Below the pieces are notes generated by a model. That model saw only the letters and a program-made list of their open reading frames with translations. It was not told the origin of the DNA and did not search any database. Both the position numbers and the translations under genes were made by a program. This document shows, in pieces, positions 1 through 13,466 of a DNA stretch of 64,000 nucleotides. Within the stretch, counting starts at the first letter, position 1. Every line of letters starts with the position of its first letter. Source of the DNA: Sphagnum magellanicum (Eukaryota; Streptophyta; Sphagnopsida; Sphagnales; Sphagnaceae); the NCBI GenBank assembly GCA_021904315.1, contig CM038922.1, forward strand, positions 310,001 through 374,000, read 5' to 3'.

Positions 1-106
1 ACTAGCTACTAAACATACATTGAACACAGTCCTTCCCCAAACAGCCTATCCTCTCTCCTCATCTATGTACCCACCACCCATCTCTGTGTCCATTCATGTA
101 CACAAT

Positions 107-2253
107 TTAAACTGCAGGTCCCAGAGTCGATTCTGGAGCACCCAAAGGTGCTTTGACAACCTCTTCTTGTGGCTTTGGCCCCTCTCCAAATGCAGCTGTA
201 CCATCAACAACAGGATGGACGCCTTGAGGCTGAGGTGGGTCTACCTGCTCTGTAGGATCCTGCTCCTTCGCAGTTTCCTCCAACTTGAGATCTGCTGCAA
301 CGGCAGGCTCTGGTGTAACCTCCACATGTGGCACTAAGGCTTCTGGAGCTGTCTCAGGTGGTGCATCCACTTTGGTCACATCAGCAGCTGGCACAACAAC
401 ATCCTCCTCCCCAGGTGCAACAATCTGGTCAGCCTTTATCTCCTTGGGCTCAATAGCTGATTCCTCTGCACTGACCTCCTTGGAATCAACCAGTGGGGCA
501 TCTACATCCATTGGTTTTGCCTCCTCTGTCACTGTGTCCTTTTCAACTTCTCCATTTTTCTCAAGAATAGACCCACCCACTGGTTTCTCAACTGTTTCCT
601 TTTGAACTTCCTCCACCAGAGTGTCCTGTTCCTCAGCAGGAACTTCAGGCCTCTCTACATCTTGTATGACTTCATCCTTCCCATCTGCAAGTATCACAGA
701 TCACACATGGTGATATCAGTTCTCAAACTGCCATTGTGATGTCATTAATGGTCTATTTTAGTTTCTAAATCATGCATAAACAAAGAGTCTTCCCATATCG
801 TTGCCAAATCATCGAGAAGATTTGTTTCCCCTCTTGACATTGGATGAATATTGGATCTTTGAGTCTCGCCACCTGCTAAAGATTGGTAACTGGATTTGCT
901 CACCGTCAACCTTGGCTGGAGTTTTTGGAGACGAAACATCCTTGCCATTCTCCCGAGACTGGCGCTTGGACCGCTTAGTAGCAAGAAGTTCTGCGTCTTC
1001 TTCTGCATCTCCCTCAATGCTATCAGTAGAGAGCCGCCCTTTAGAATTCAGCCTGGCAGATCTCCTTGGCGTCTCACCTGGACTACCACCACCTTCGAAG
1101 ACACCACCAAAGCAGAAATAGACAAAAACTGTATTCAGTACAACACACAAAGTACTTTGACAATAACAAGATCATTCATCCTCCCTCTAACAGCTTGCAG
1201 AAAAAGGACAATGCATGTAAGTTGCAATAAAATACCAAGAAGTATAAAGCTGTTGCAATGCCAAGAAACTGTGATGAACTCTTAAAGGAAATGAGAGCAA
1301 AAGAGGACTTTATTTCAGCAGGAGAGTAAAACACAAGACCTGAGCTCCAGTCAAAATCACTTGCCATAAGGCTACCAGGATGGTTCTTCAAGTACTTATC
1401 CAGTTGCCGTTTGTTGCGTAGCTCTTCACCATCGGGAGCCAAGAAGCTCACATCCTTTCTCTTGAGAATCCCAGACTTTTTTGTGAAGAACTGAGAAAAC
1501 AAACACCCATGAGAGAAATTTAGAAAAGGACTCACAAACCCATGCAACTGTGACATACCTGACATACCTCTGACATGGTGGTGCTGGGAGTGAGAGCCTC
1601 AAGAAAAAGCCAGGAAGAAGAAGGGGAGTATTTTTGAATCATAAGCCCTTCTTCCTTGCAGCACAGATTTTTTTTCTATCTTTCAACTCTCTGCGACAAT
1701 GTATTTCTTTCTTTATATTATGCTTATGTCCTTCATTAACAATAACAAGTTCTTGAATGATCAGACAAAGTGTGTTTCTTTTCTTTCTGGCAAGTGTCTC
1801 AAACCGAAAAAGAAAACTCTGCGTTTCAGAAAAAGAAAGCGGGCGTAACTGCTGCTGCTGCTGCTGACACATTGTTTCAAACCCGAGTTTCTAGACCAAG
1901 CGCCACTACTACATGCCGCGAGCTGGTAGAGCCCCCCTTCAAGGCAATGCAAGCACTGTTGAGGCTTGAACAAAATGATGCCACTCCAGAGAAGAAGAAC
2001 AAATGCTATCCATCGCTATTTGCATTTTCCCTAACGAGAGAGACTTCTTGTGCAATTGTCCAGAAACAAAAACAACAAACTTCTGCTAAAGTTTGTGTGT
2101 AAGGTCGTCGGGAGGGGATTAAGAAGAGAGAGAGAGAGAGAGAAATTCTGTACTGCAGACCTTCCGTTTCCAGCCTTGCAGACATCCCGTCAGGTCCTCC
2201 AAAACCCCTTCCGGCGATGCTACAGCAGCTATGGTTGCCCCGGGGCTTCCCAT
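107..2253 (-). CDS. MBD: Methyl-CpG-binding domain (MBD) protein, plant MBD10/MBD11-like, 4 exons
   Basis: Nuclear chromatin protein with one N-terminal MBD and a long acidic tail. Exons on the minus strand are 2161-2253, 1340-1490, 904-1077 and 107-684. They sum to 996 bases (331 aa plus stop) with compatible phases at every junction. Exon 1 supplies the start and the GWKRK motif (residues 27-31). Exon 2 continues with FFTKKSG and the conserved block ending HPG then FDW (32-81). Exon 3 opens with GETPRRSAR, which directly follows the MBD in plant MBD10/11-type proteins, and holds a basic KRSKRQSR patch that could be a nuclear-localisation signal. Exon 4 is rich in Glu, Val, Pro and Ala. Plant proteins of this class often bind methylated DNA weakly, so methyl-CpG binding is not assured. 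The start at 2253 is inferred: splicing the GWKRK exon to exon 2 restores the family fold, whereas the nearer ATG at about 1577 would give only MSE before it. Confidence 0.85.
2123..2143. repeat. (GA)n microsatellite
   Basis: Perfect or near-perfect GA dinucleotide run inside intron 1 of the MBD gene, just downstream of the exon 1 donor site. It reads as a CT-rich tract in the transcript. Confidence 0.85.
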
Positions 2254-2825
2254 TATTCGCCTTGGCTTGCCGCCGACGTTGCACAATCTCTCCCGCAAGA
2301 AAAATAATGATTCCGAAAACTCAAAAACAACAAACCCCGCAGACAAACACGACCAAAAAAAACACCACAACAAACCAACAAACAAACTACGTCGTAATAC
2401 AGGCAATACGATGAAAGCTCAAGTTCTCCTGTAAACAAAGAGAATGATGCACAACGCAACGACGAAGCTTAGCTCTTCTTCAGCAGAAGAATAGGCAAGA
2501 AAAAAAGGGGCACAAAACCCCCTCAAAATGGAGGGAAAAAAACAGAAACCACCCAAGAAAAACAAAAACAGAGACTATAATGCTCCAAAGGCAAGTAAAT
2601 GCAAATGTCTACTAAACCCTGAATATAAGACTTTCTGCACTTTCTTCTTTTTGTAACACAAAAAAGAAAAGACGACGCAGAATGTGGGAAACTGGAACCA
2701 CGGACGCCAAGACTTGCAAAAAATAAAAAAGGGGCGGAAAGAGCTCATAAACCGGAAGCGATTTCTTTTCTTTTTTTTGGTTTGGCATAACACAAAAAGA
2801 ACGAGCGAGCGAGCAGTATTGACAC

Positions 2826-2845
2826 CACCGGGTATATATAAAGAG
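2826..2845. promoter_or_regulatory. Palindromic TATA-box candidate upstream of the MBD gene
   Basis: A TATATATA core lies about 570 bases upstream of the inferred MBD start and reads as a TATA box on either strand. On the minus strand it could serve the MBD gene, leaving a 5' leader of roughly 0.5 kb. On the plus strand only a tiny reading frame (ATG near 2992, 11 codons) follows. GA-rich tracts flank the area, as is common in plant 5' leaders. Position and sequence are the only evidence. Confidence 0.3.
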
Positions 2846-2959
2846 TTTGAAGTTTTTGTTTCCAGTACGCACAAGAAGACGACGGAGAGCTTAGTTTTCT
2901 CGCGGCAAGCAGCGACTACGGAGGAGTTGCACGGCGACCAGCGACCGCAAGGGCGCGGG

Positions 2960-2979
2960 GAGAGAGAGAGAGGAGAGAG
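2960..2979. repeat. (GA)n microsatellite in the MBD 5' region
   Basis: Interrupted GA dinucleotide run upstream of the MBD gene, in a locally GC-richer patch (about 2880-3000) that contrasts with the AT-rich desert that follows. Confidence 0.75.
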
Positions 2980-3082
2980 ACGGAGGACATCAATGACTGC
3001 CCCGAAACAAAACAAAGAAACTAACTAGCAAACAAAGTTCAAATGGGCAGATCTCGGAATTTTTTTCTTCTGCCCGGGTTCT

Positions 3083-3600
3083 GGCGAATGGCCACGCTTT
3101 CAGTTTCGCCAGGATCCACGTGTTTGGATCCGGTTCGGAGATAAAACTGGTCCGAACCTGTCGTTTTGATCAGGTTCGAGAGTTTGTTCAACAGGTAGGT
3201 AGGTAGGTGGGTAGTTAGTTTTTCAATGGAAGGTTGCTAGTTGGTAATTAGTTACCAACGTTTATTTGACTGTAATTAAGTTAACTCCAGTTAGACAGTA
3301 CCCTAGTTCAATAGCAGGTTCCACAAAAATTATATTATTTTAAAACATGCTAATTTTTTTTTAAACTGGCGAATGGTGGCGCTTTCAGTCCCGCCAGGCT
3401 CCATGTGCTTGATCCGGTTCGGAGATTGAAAACTGTTCCGAACCTGTCCTGTTGATCAGGTTCGGGAATACCTTTCATTAGGTAGATAGTTAGTTTCAAA
3501 GGCAGGTTGGCAAACCAGTCATCAACGTTTATTTGACTGTAGTTTAAGTTAACTCCAGTCAAATTAACTCCAGTTGATAGTGTCAACATTATCAACTGTA
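3083..3600. repeat. Two-copy tandem duplication, 285-bp period
   Basis: The GGCGAATGG segment at 3083 recurs at 3368. Both copies then carry a related block: CTTTCAG, a CCGGTTCGGAGAT motif, a GATCAGGTTCG motif, a TAGGTAG stretch, and CAACGTTTATTTGACTGTA followed by TTAAGTTAACTCCAGT. The copies have diverged by point changes and small indels. Similarity to dispersed LTR or MITE sequence is possible, but no terminal structure was found. Confidence 0.75.
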
Positions 3601-4317
3601 ACTACGCTCCAATTGAACAGAATTTAAGTAAAGTATCAACATTAAGTATTATGAACTGCAAGTGACCTCCACTTGGACAGAAAAATAGTATTCAGAAGCC
3701 CAAATGAAAAAAAACCATTAGGCCGTCCACAAATTCTGAAATTTTAAAAATAAAATATCTAAATCTAATTTATTGCATGAGTACCAATTTTATTTTTATT
3801 TTAAAAAAATTTTAGGGTTCAATTTTGTGATGTGAAAAAAGTGACCAATTGTGCCCCAGAAAAGAGAAATTTTAGTTGAAATGATTTATCTGAAACAAGA
3901 GAATTTAATTGGGTGTAAATCTTTGGGCAAGGTTGCACGTACACTAGTGTGGCCTATGCCATTGGCTCAAGGATGAACTTGTTACCCAACTAATTCCTCA
4001 TTTCAACCCTAGTTTTTATAATTTAGCTATGTTTCTAACAACAAACAAAAAAATTCAAAAATTCAATGTGGCACATAAACTAAGTCTAAATTTTTTTTAT
4101 GAAATTATATTGCCTCCATTTCAGTCCAACTCATTGAGGGTTTTTTCAACAATTTATTAGAAACGTGCCCCAATATAATTAAAATTTTGGACTTTGGATT
4201 TTATTAAGATTTTGAATTTTTTATTTTGAAATTGATCAATATTTAATAACTTCTCCACCATAGGTTGAAACACCACCTTGGTTTCCAACAATATCGAGAG
4301 TGTGGCCAAAGGTGTTG

Positions 4318-4358
4318 GGGTTTAGGGTTAGGGTTTATCCTAAACTTACCCTAAACCC
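4318..4358. repeat. Telomere-like inverted repeat
   Basis: A GGGTTTAGGGTTAGGGTTTA arm (4318-4337) is followed after three bases by TAAACTTACCCTAAACCC (4341-4358), nearly its reverse complement. The units resemble the Arabidopsis-type plant telomere repeat TTTAGGG, but there are only about three per arm. Confidence 0.8.
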
Positions 4359-5926
4359 AAAAGGCACACATTAATTTGTTTTTTCATATCCACTAGTGGG
4401 ACTTATTGACCCAAATGTGATAATTTTCAAAGTTATAAGGATGCAACTTTCCAAAAGACTTCTTCAAAACACAAAATGACATGACTAATGTGAAAGGTGA
4501 TTTTATGAAAAGGCAAACAAAATGACCAATAAAAAATTCCCCTTGTGTTTTCCTATGTGAGGTGAAAGGGCAAACAAAATGGCATTTTATAACTCATTTT
4601 TTAAAATGTTTATTTTTTATGATGAAAATTGTCAGGTGTGTTAGTTTAACTGCTCAGTTAAGTCCTAGTTAATTAAGGATAAATTGGATTAGTTAAGTTA
4701 ATTAAGTAATTTGTGTGAACAAGGTTCGAAATATTTGTTATGGGATATAATCCCATCTTGTCTGACCTCAAATCACTTCTGATGATTCAAAAGCTTGATT
4801 CACTTGTAACAATGCAAGAATCCAAGTTCAAAACATAAAAAACCAAAACACTTATATAACAAAAAAAAAAACATCAAAACAGAAACCATGCTCCGAGAGT
4901 TTGGACGTGGTGTATCATTCAAGATACTTTTATGTTATATGTTATGAATGTGGTAACATCAATGGTTATAGGCGTCGACATAGGAGCACATAACATAATC
5001 ATTTTAAATTTAATAATTTTTGCTATGTTGATTTGAAAATTAGAAAATGACTACCATGCACACCATCCCGTCAAAGGCTTTCCAATGGTATGAAAAGTGC
5101 ACCAAGGTGCCTTGGGGTTCAAGAGGGTTAGGGTGTGTGGTCCAAAACAAAACAAACACATATCTTCCTATAAGGTGCATAATGAAAAAGAATAAAGTAA
5201 TTAGGCTTGCAAGAGGTAAGTTTGGGCAATACAAATAAACAAACATCAAATTTACATCATATAAACCAAAATGGGAGAAACATATTTTAAAGAAGTTTTC
5301 AAAAATTTATAAATCGCTAAGAAGGAAAGTTGGCAAGTGCATGAAATGGGCATGCCATGAATACTAAACATTAATGGAAAAAATATTAAATGCATATTGA
5401 ATACTAAATATAAATACTGAAGTGAATACATCTATGAGTCACAACCAATATTTTTGTTTCAGGAAAATCTTCAGATTTTCCAAACTTAAAATTATGATTT
5501 CAACACATTCATAGGATTTTTGTGGAAAAAATAGCTCTAATTCATCAAATACTTCAAGGTATTTGACAATGCTTGTTGAGTTTCTTAATGATTTGCATTC
5601 TTGTCTAATTACTTTGTGTGTTTATACTAATTGAAAGATTATCAACAATATCTAAACATATAGCTCTAGAGATTTTTGTTTTAGGTTTTTCACAATTAGG
5701 TGCTAGTGGTATTTGGGTTTTTTCTTCATGCCACTTTTGACATGTTTGTGGGATGGTAAGTTGGTCAATAAGCGAATGTTACCATGGTGTCAAAACTAGT
5801 TTAAACAATTTGGGAGAAAGGTAGGATCTTTTGTACACACATTTAAATTTCATCATATTTAACACGCATTGAATTTTGTGTTTCATCAAATTTCAATTTG
5901 CAAATTAACAATTGGATTAAGGACAT

Positions 5927-5949
5927 ATACATATATATATATATATATA
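5927..5949. repeat. (AT)n microsatellite
   Basis: Alternating AT run in non-coding sequence with no neighbouring gene. Confidence 0.85.
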
Positions 5950-8593
5950 CAAGAAGGACATGAGGTTATATCAATTACTTAAAGAATGCGCTCAAATTTT
6001 GAGATTGCCTTTTTGTTAACTTTTGATTTTTCAAAGGTGCTCAAAGTTGAAGAGTACATCCAAAGCTTCATTCATGGCATGATTTTTAATGTAGTCAATT
6101 ATTACCATCAAATACAATGGAAGCTAAACCTTTGGAGTGAATAAAGATATTACAAATAGGTCTAAATAATAGATGTATAATATGTGTTGGATGGGTTGCA
6201 ACTTGCAACTTGGTTCAACATCTTGCTTGCAATCTCTTCATTAGAATGGGTGCATTTCACTCACTTTGCTCACAAAGTTTGTTCACAATCACATTGTTAT
6301 CCCATTGTATAGGTACCTTGAGCAAAAAATGGGAGAAACCGTGGTAACAATGAAAACCAGATTGACCTAAATGTGTCATATTAGGTATTGGGCTTGTAAG
6401 CTAATTTGATAGTAACACTAACATTCAGGTCTGAGGTGGCAGATTTTGTGATTTTCTTGATCACATTATATGATGTAATCTTCCAATGGTGATCATACAA
6501 GTGTAATAGTGATCATAATGTGTATGTTGAATTTTTTTTTTTTTTCTAAATTGTTGAATCTGCACCCTTAGACCTTAATGTCATGGAAGGGTTTCACCCT
6601 TGGCTGTTAATGTTGGCTGCATCACGTAGCAAACCTGCTAATAGGGCTCAAGGCACTTTGCCTGACATAATGGGGATGGGCTTAACCATTCCATGGTACA
6701 CAAAGCCAGCACAATCACCCATCATCCAAAAAAATTTCATTTTTTCATGTGCCACATACCCAATTAGGAATTGCCAGGTGGAGAGAAAGGTTGGCCAAAA
6801 TTTGACAAGTGGCAATACAGAACCTACTTTTCCCCCACCACTCAAAATGCCCAGTTTCTATTCATGTATTGAATGGCGGAATCTGTCATGTGGAATGCAT
6901 TCCATGGCATAAAAAGTTAGGGGGAAACCAAAGGAAAACTCACTATAAGTCAGGACGGCTAGTTAGTCAATTCTGTCAAGCAACTAATCACTAGGCAAGC
7001 CTGGCAGAATTGGTCACCTGGGGTTGGTTCCATGGCATAAAAAGTTGGGGGGACCAAACAAGAAGTACTTATTATTATGGCAGTTCTATATTTTTTGAAT
7101 CTTTGATAGATTATGGAACTTGGGATTGTATGGATATGGAGTTATAGAACTAATTTTTTTAAAATATTTACTTACGAAGTTAAGCCTACTTGCTAACTTT
7201 TCAATTCCAATTACTTATTCAAAGAACCTAAACACGTGTTCAAAGTTTTTTGTTTGTTTTGCCCCAAGGTTACGATTTCAATTCTAAATCTAGCAAAAAG
7301 ATTAGTTTCATGCTCCAGTTCTTGTGCCAATTTCAACAAATGAGTGTCAGCTCAAGTCCAAGTCACAAGAACCTAAACTTGAACCGTGGTTCAAGTTGAA
7401 CCTTACAAACCAAGGAGGAATAGTCGTAATATCCCTACTTTATTCTAGGAAGGAATTTAATTATTAAAGCTAAGAAGGTATATGGCTATTTTGCACATTG
7501 ACATCATGTGCCCTTTAGATGAACCAAGCTCACCAAGTACAATAAGGATTTATAGAGGAGTAAGGGCAGGCCTTTGGTAGAGCAATGGTTTTACTCAACC
7601 ATTTGGGAGTTGTAAATCATGCACTAGGACTTTCATCAAGTGTCATCCATTTAATAAAAATTCACTATTATGTGCGCTGATCATGTGCAAAACCATGATC
7701 TTTTCATTAGAAGTTAATTTTTGTAAACAATAATGGATGGAGGGATGGTTTTCATCTAGCTTGCCCCAAAAGTTGCCAGTTTGAATGTTTGTTGTTTCCT
7801 CAATATTTGTATATCTAATCACATATTCAAATATTTTGACATGTTCACAACCATCTCTCTTTTTCAGAAAAGTAAAAAGAACATGAAAAATTCATGATTT
7901 TGAAGTTTTTTTCCCACCATTTTTCAAAAATAAAATAAAAAATGTCTTACCTAGACCTAGGCACTAGATAGGTTGCCAATTAAACCAAGGTTTTTGAAAA
8001 GAATCTATTGTCCCCCATAAACTATCATCATTTATTGCTAGATCCTTTTGAGGATTCTTGCAAAGAGCCTGCTTAAGAAATCTGAAAAAAAAACTATGCT
8101 CACAAATAGTTTTATGATTTTGGTCAACATAATCTTGAGTTCCTAAACTTGAAAAGAAATAGATTAATCCAATCTCCAAAACTTTAAGCCTTTATGCAAT
8201 GGATCCAAGTCCTCAATTTTACTTACATCAGTCCATTGCATCCAATGAAATGATAATTTTCCGCATAAGTTATTTATTAGCCTTACTATATTTTCACAAA
8301 ATTTAGCATATATAGGCCAATAAATAAGGAGGATGTGCAACTCATGTCTGTCAATTTCTAATGTGCAAAGCTTAAATGCAACATTGAAATTATATACCAC
8401 TATAATTGACATCAATATTTTAATATGTTAACTAATAAAAACATAAATTTTTTATGAAGGTTTTATGTGAAGGAAAAAACTCGATTTAAAACCGAAGGAC
8501 ATAATTTCTCCTTCAATGAAGTGATTATTGACTTCGAAACTTTTTAAATGTTTCAATTCACCAACAATAGTTAACACCGCGCCCATAAGTTTT

Positions 8594-8605
8594 GGGGGGG
8601 GGGGG
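8594..8605. repeat. Poly(G) tract of 12
   Basis: Single-base G run in otherwise AT-rich DNA; its exact length may be affected by sequencing error. Confidence 0.7.
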
Positions 8606-11600
8606 AATTGTGATTGTGACAATAACTACATGGCAACACATATAACATGGTAAGAGATTGAAAAGAAACAATCATGGTTTTTTGCATGACACTATTTAAG
8701 GATGTGAATATTTTCAAGTCAAATTCCTTCCAAATTAACATGATTTTCATCTATCTTATGTTTTATAGTTTCATTACAAGTATTGGGGTCCTTGAATTTA
8801 AAGTGTGATGATATTTTTCAATACCGTAACCTAGGGTCAATTTCCACACTGACAAAAATAATGACTTTTAAATTTTTAAATTATATATATTTTCATCATC
8901 CACTATAATATTGTGATATGAGTAGTGAAATTATTCAAAATGTAGCCTATGATAATTATGATGATTTTCAACATGTCAACTTGATATTTTCACAAATTTT
9001 CATTTTATTATTTTGAGGATTATTTAATGACGAAACTAACCTTAGGGTAAGGTATCCACCCAAGATGTCAAACAACATTCTACTTTTGTGTTTATGGGGG
9101 TAGTTAGTATTCTACCATATTGACTTTACCACACCTAATCCATAACATTACCAAATTCAACAAAATTGTGATGTTGAGGGAATAAGGGTGCACTATTAAT
9201 GTATAATATGCATGCATTTTATGTTATATAAATGTAGATCATTGAACATCCCTAATTTGCACACATGGTACTTGTTTTCTATACATTTTTTGGCATCCCC
9301 GTGTATTATTAGTTGCCAAAGCTCCACAATAAACCCTTTAATAATATAATTTGTTTCAACAACTTTGAAATTTCTAGATTATATGATTCATAAATAGTCC
9401 TCGTAATGTTCCCATCAAATTTTTTTAAATTCATGTTCAAGTTATCAATTATGTGTCCATCATAAATTTTCACATGATTAAAAATGTTTGATCAAGGCCA
9501 AACCATAAATACACAAAATGCTCACATTGTTATTTCCACAATTTTAAATCATGAATGTGAAGAAAAACCACCATAGTAGCTTAGTAGTTTCAACATTAAT
9601 TATATTATTTGTAGAAATTTTTAATTTTTCATTTTTTTTCCCAAAGAACATAATTTTGTGAAGGAAAATTGAAATATTATGAAATATTGTATCTTTCAAC
9701 ATGGAATCTTCAAAATTAATTAATTATTCAACACATGTGGTTGAAACTACCCTTGTACTTCAATATCACTCAATGGTAATTTCATTTCACAATTACTTTA
9801 ATATATTCCCTTTAAAAGCAAAAAATGTGATCATTAATGTTGAAAGAATTATATTCACATCCAAAAAACACAAATTTCCTCTATTTATTTTCCCATGTTC
9901 CTCATCATGTCCCTATATTGTTTTCATCAATGTTTTTGAAGTTCTAATTCACATATTTGTTTAACAACTCTCAAAGTTGCATTTCCCATGGATTTCCCAA
10001 AGCTACCATTCATGTTCCCCAAAAATTGCACAATCTTTTGTTCATGATTCTACACCTCCATAATCCACAAAAGTTATGCATGTACATGTAACTTACATAA
10101 TGCCCAAATGCAATGTTCCCAATTTGAATTGTTCACACGTGCAATTTGATCATGACTTGCATGCACAATTAAAATAGTTAAATAAAACATCTTATAAAGG
10201 ATCCCAACCAAGTTTAAATCCAAATCCCAACATGTCTTTTTAAGCAAGGTAAGATATTCATTTAGGTTGTTATTCAATAGTCAATCTTGTAGTACATTTG
10301 GGTAGCTTTAACACATGCTTGTCAAATAATTAATTAATTTTAAAGATTTCATGCTTTTAAATGGAATATTCCAAATTTTATTTTATTTTCCCTCACAATA
10401 TTTTGTTCCTTGGAAATTTTATATTTTGAAAATTTCACCAATTTACAATTAATATAATTAGTGTTGAAGATGTAAAGGTACTATGGTAGTTCAATTAATT
10501 CAACTTATGAAATAGGTATAGTTAGATTTTGCTTGTAGATGTTAAATGGCAAGGTAAAAAATAATTTACTTACACTTAGCATACATGTCAATTGGTGTTG
10601 TTCAATTGTCAAAATTGGTTTACATATGAATGACTTATCGTTAGATATGGATGAAAGTATGAAGTTGAATGCAAATGGTTTTCATAACCAAGCATGGTTT
10701 GTAATAAGTATAGGTTATCCCTGCCATAAAATTAGTTTTTGTACATCCCTTTTTCAGCCAATGACAAGTCTATATGTGTTCATTAGTGATTTTTAAGTTT
10801 TTATTGCACGTTGTACGATAAGTACATTTTAGGAATTGGTAATTCATTTGTCATCTTTTAATGTAAGAAATTTAAACCTTTGGTAATTAAATAATTTTCT
10901 GCAAATATGAACTTTAAATATGGTTAATTTGTTGAATTTAGTTATGGCATGATCATCATGCTATAATTGCATGGTAATATGAAGATGTGGAAGAGATTAT
11001 TCATTTGGTTGTAGGGTAACATGTGCATGCAAAGAAGGAATTAGAAGGTGGGCATTTATATGGACTTATAATTAGGTGGGCATCAAATTTTAATTTGTAA
11101 ATGATATGATTGTGTGATTTTGTTTCAATTATGAATCTTAGTGTTGGTTGAACAAAATGTTTGTATTTTCTTAAATGTGGGGGTAATCAACTGCAATATG
11201 ATATTGTTTGATGCCACCACATTACAACTTGTTGAATATCAAGGTTATGTAATTTGTAGCCATATAAAGTTCAAGTTGTGTTTTGGAAAACACTAATCAA
11301 GGATCTTACCTCTAGATGTTAAAAAGCCACAAACATTGTGATGATTGGTTGTAAGTAAAAGGAAGTTATTGACAATGTTTTCATCCAAATATTTAATGTT
11401 TGTATGGCATCTTATCAAATAATTCAATCTACTTATAATGGAGATATTATTATGATGAAAAATGTTGATTTTACACACCTTAGCTTGCTTGTTAAATTAT
11501 ATTGAAATAGTAAGAAGACAATGAATTATGCCTAAGAATAACACAATAAACACCATAACAACATGGTTGAAAATGGAAAACCTTATGGAAGGAGATGAAG

Positions 11601-12255
11601 ACAATGCACGTTAAAGTAAAATTGTCGCATGTGGAATTAACTTGTTAAACCTATGAAAAAAAGGTTGATTGTTGTCTTGTTTTTGGTATTTCCAAGCACA
11701 CACAATTAAGGAAAGAACAAGATTAATGTGGTTATGTTTGACAAGGTTCTCTCCATGTCAAAATTGACAGTGGGGAAACCCATGCCATTAAGGGCAAGGG
11801 CACTAGAAAACATCCGATTTGCAAATGGGGAAATAAAGTTGACCAAAGTATTTTACATTATATTTTGACCAAATACCTTATCAATATTGTTGGTCTTTTG
11901 GTGGATAATAATTTGGTTTTGATCTTCAATCATAGAATGTGTTTCATAGTTATAAATAATAGTATTATGATCAATAGAGGCTATTGTAATCTCTACGACA
12001 CATTTAAGGTTTTTAAACTTTCATTTGCGATTAATATTAGTAAATGACATATGTAACTAATAACTTATGAGTTGTTAAACCCATGTTGTTTCACTTGTCT
12101 AGTTATAAGGGACAATGACATGCCATCTAATTGCAAAAATCAATCATATTATCAATTAACATTTTCATATTATGTGATGATATTGAAAATCCATGTCATA
12201 AATTTTCATGGTGTGACATGTAAAGTGTAAAATGATGTGGATGCCATGTCAACCT

Positions 12256-13171
12256 TGACACGTTCCCAAGCTCCTTGATAGACTCAAATGTGAATTTAAA
12301 GTGAAAACAACAAGAGGATCAAGAGTTGGGGTCATGCTCCTTGGCTCACAACACTTTGGGGGTAAAGGGCCATGCTGGAGCTTTGGGATGGGGAATAGGA
12401 AGAGTGACAAGCAAATCAATTACTCACATGAACCTTCACAAATTAAACAACAAGTTGGTTAGTGCATAGTTGGAGCACTTTTGGTGCACAGACGAACCAC
12501 GAGCAAACACAGATTCACATGACTCATTACATCCCGGACTTGGAGGAAGCCATCACCTTCCCTTTTATAATATACTCAGTGTTTGGCCACATGACCAACA
12601 CCCAAATGTCATTTTGTCCCAGGACTCCCAAGTGGGAGTCTCAAAATTTTCAAAATTGGGACTCCCGTAACTTTGGAGGCCCATAACTTTGTGTGTAGAC
12701 CTCCAATTGAAGTGAGGTCTAGAGAAAATTTGTAGTCCTTGTCGAGAGCTTTCCAATGATATGTAGCACACCACTTGCACGCAAGGAAATTAGGGTGATT
12801 CCCAATTTTGAGTGGTCGGGAGTCAATTGACAATTTAACTCCCATCCCTTCTTTCAACCATAACTTATGTTTTAAATACCCAAATGGGTCATGTGAGCCC
12901 ATTTTAGATATCTAAGTTCCAATATCTTTTCAATGATATAAGGAACTTCTCAATCTAATGAATTTGACCCCTACAATTACCTTCTGAAAATTCAAGAATC
13001 CATTGGGACTCTAACTCCCAAAATGGGAGCTCATTTGGAAGTGTGAGGGTTCATTCTCTCACACTCTCTTGCATTCTCGGGAGCATGAAAATGTGACTCT
13101 CATGCTCACTTTTGGCTCGCACCTTTGCAAGCCCTTGTTTCGGTCGCAAGCCCAAGGTTAGGGTTACGATA
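12256..13171. mobile_element. Solo LTR, old copy, with 5-bp TSD AACCT
   Basis: The element begins TGACACGTTCCC at 12256 and ends GGGTTACGATA at 13171. It is bracketed by identical AACCT at 12251-12255 and 13172-13176. Along its length it aligns in inverse orientation with the younger element at 30136-31159, sharing blocks such as GACTCAAATGTGAA, GGTTAGTGCA.AGTTGGAGCAC, GACTCCCGAGTGGGAGTC-like repeats and the terminal CCCAAGG.TAGGGTT. CpGs of the 30-kb copy are often TpG or CpA here, as expected of an older methylated copy. No internal protease, RT or integrase region exists, so it is a solo LTR or very small LTR derivative. Transcription direction is not determined. Confidence 0.85.
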
Positions 13172-13403
13172 AACCTAGTCATTTTATTTTATTATGTGTT
13201 ATAAAATATATTATTCTATAAAAATGAAACATGTCAAAAAATTATTCACACATGTTCAACTATGAATCCCACATGACCAAGATTGGGTGTAAAATCCATT
13301 AATCAACTTTTTATTGCATGTTAAAAGTTGATAAATATGTAAATGTTTGGGACTACATCAAAACATGGCATATATGATTACCTTTCAAAACCTAAATTAA
13401 TTA

Positions 13404-13466
13404 GCTAGGTAGGTTCTAGGCCACCTAAATTAAGTGACCTAAGTTACGCCATTTAACCTACCTAGC
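13404..13466. repeat. Short inverted repeat, TAGGTAGG type
   Basis: GCTAGGTAGGTT (13404-13415) and its exact reverse complement AACCTACCTAGC (13455-13466) flank a 39-base spacer. Similar TAGGTAGG/CCTACCTA motifs recur at 39.0-39.15 kb. Confidence 0.75.

Larger units (their letters stand above)
3601..12250. other. Gene-free AT-rich intergenic tract
   Basis: No reading frame here resembles a known protein and none has supporting splice or start context. The tract is AT-rich and CpG-poor, with homopolymer runs. Landmarks are a telomere-like inverted repeat (4318-4358), an AT run (5927-5949), a 12-G run (8594-8605) and a short repeated GGCATAAAAAGTT block (about 6877-6935 and 7004-7060). A block near 9700-9770 resembles one near 60170-60235, suggesting an old dispersed repeat. 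Confidence 0.7.

Noticed and set aside
285..605. Plus-strand Ser/Thr-rich frame opposite the MBD acidic exon
   Set aside because: It is the antisense shadow of exon 4 of the MBD gene, whose frame is supported by splice phase and composition.
1560..1580. ATG encoding MSE just upstream of MBD exon 2 as the gene start
   Set aside because: It would delete the conserved GW-K segment of the MBD, which is present in phase in the exon at 2161-2253. It is kept only as an alternative.
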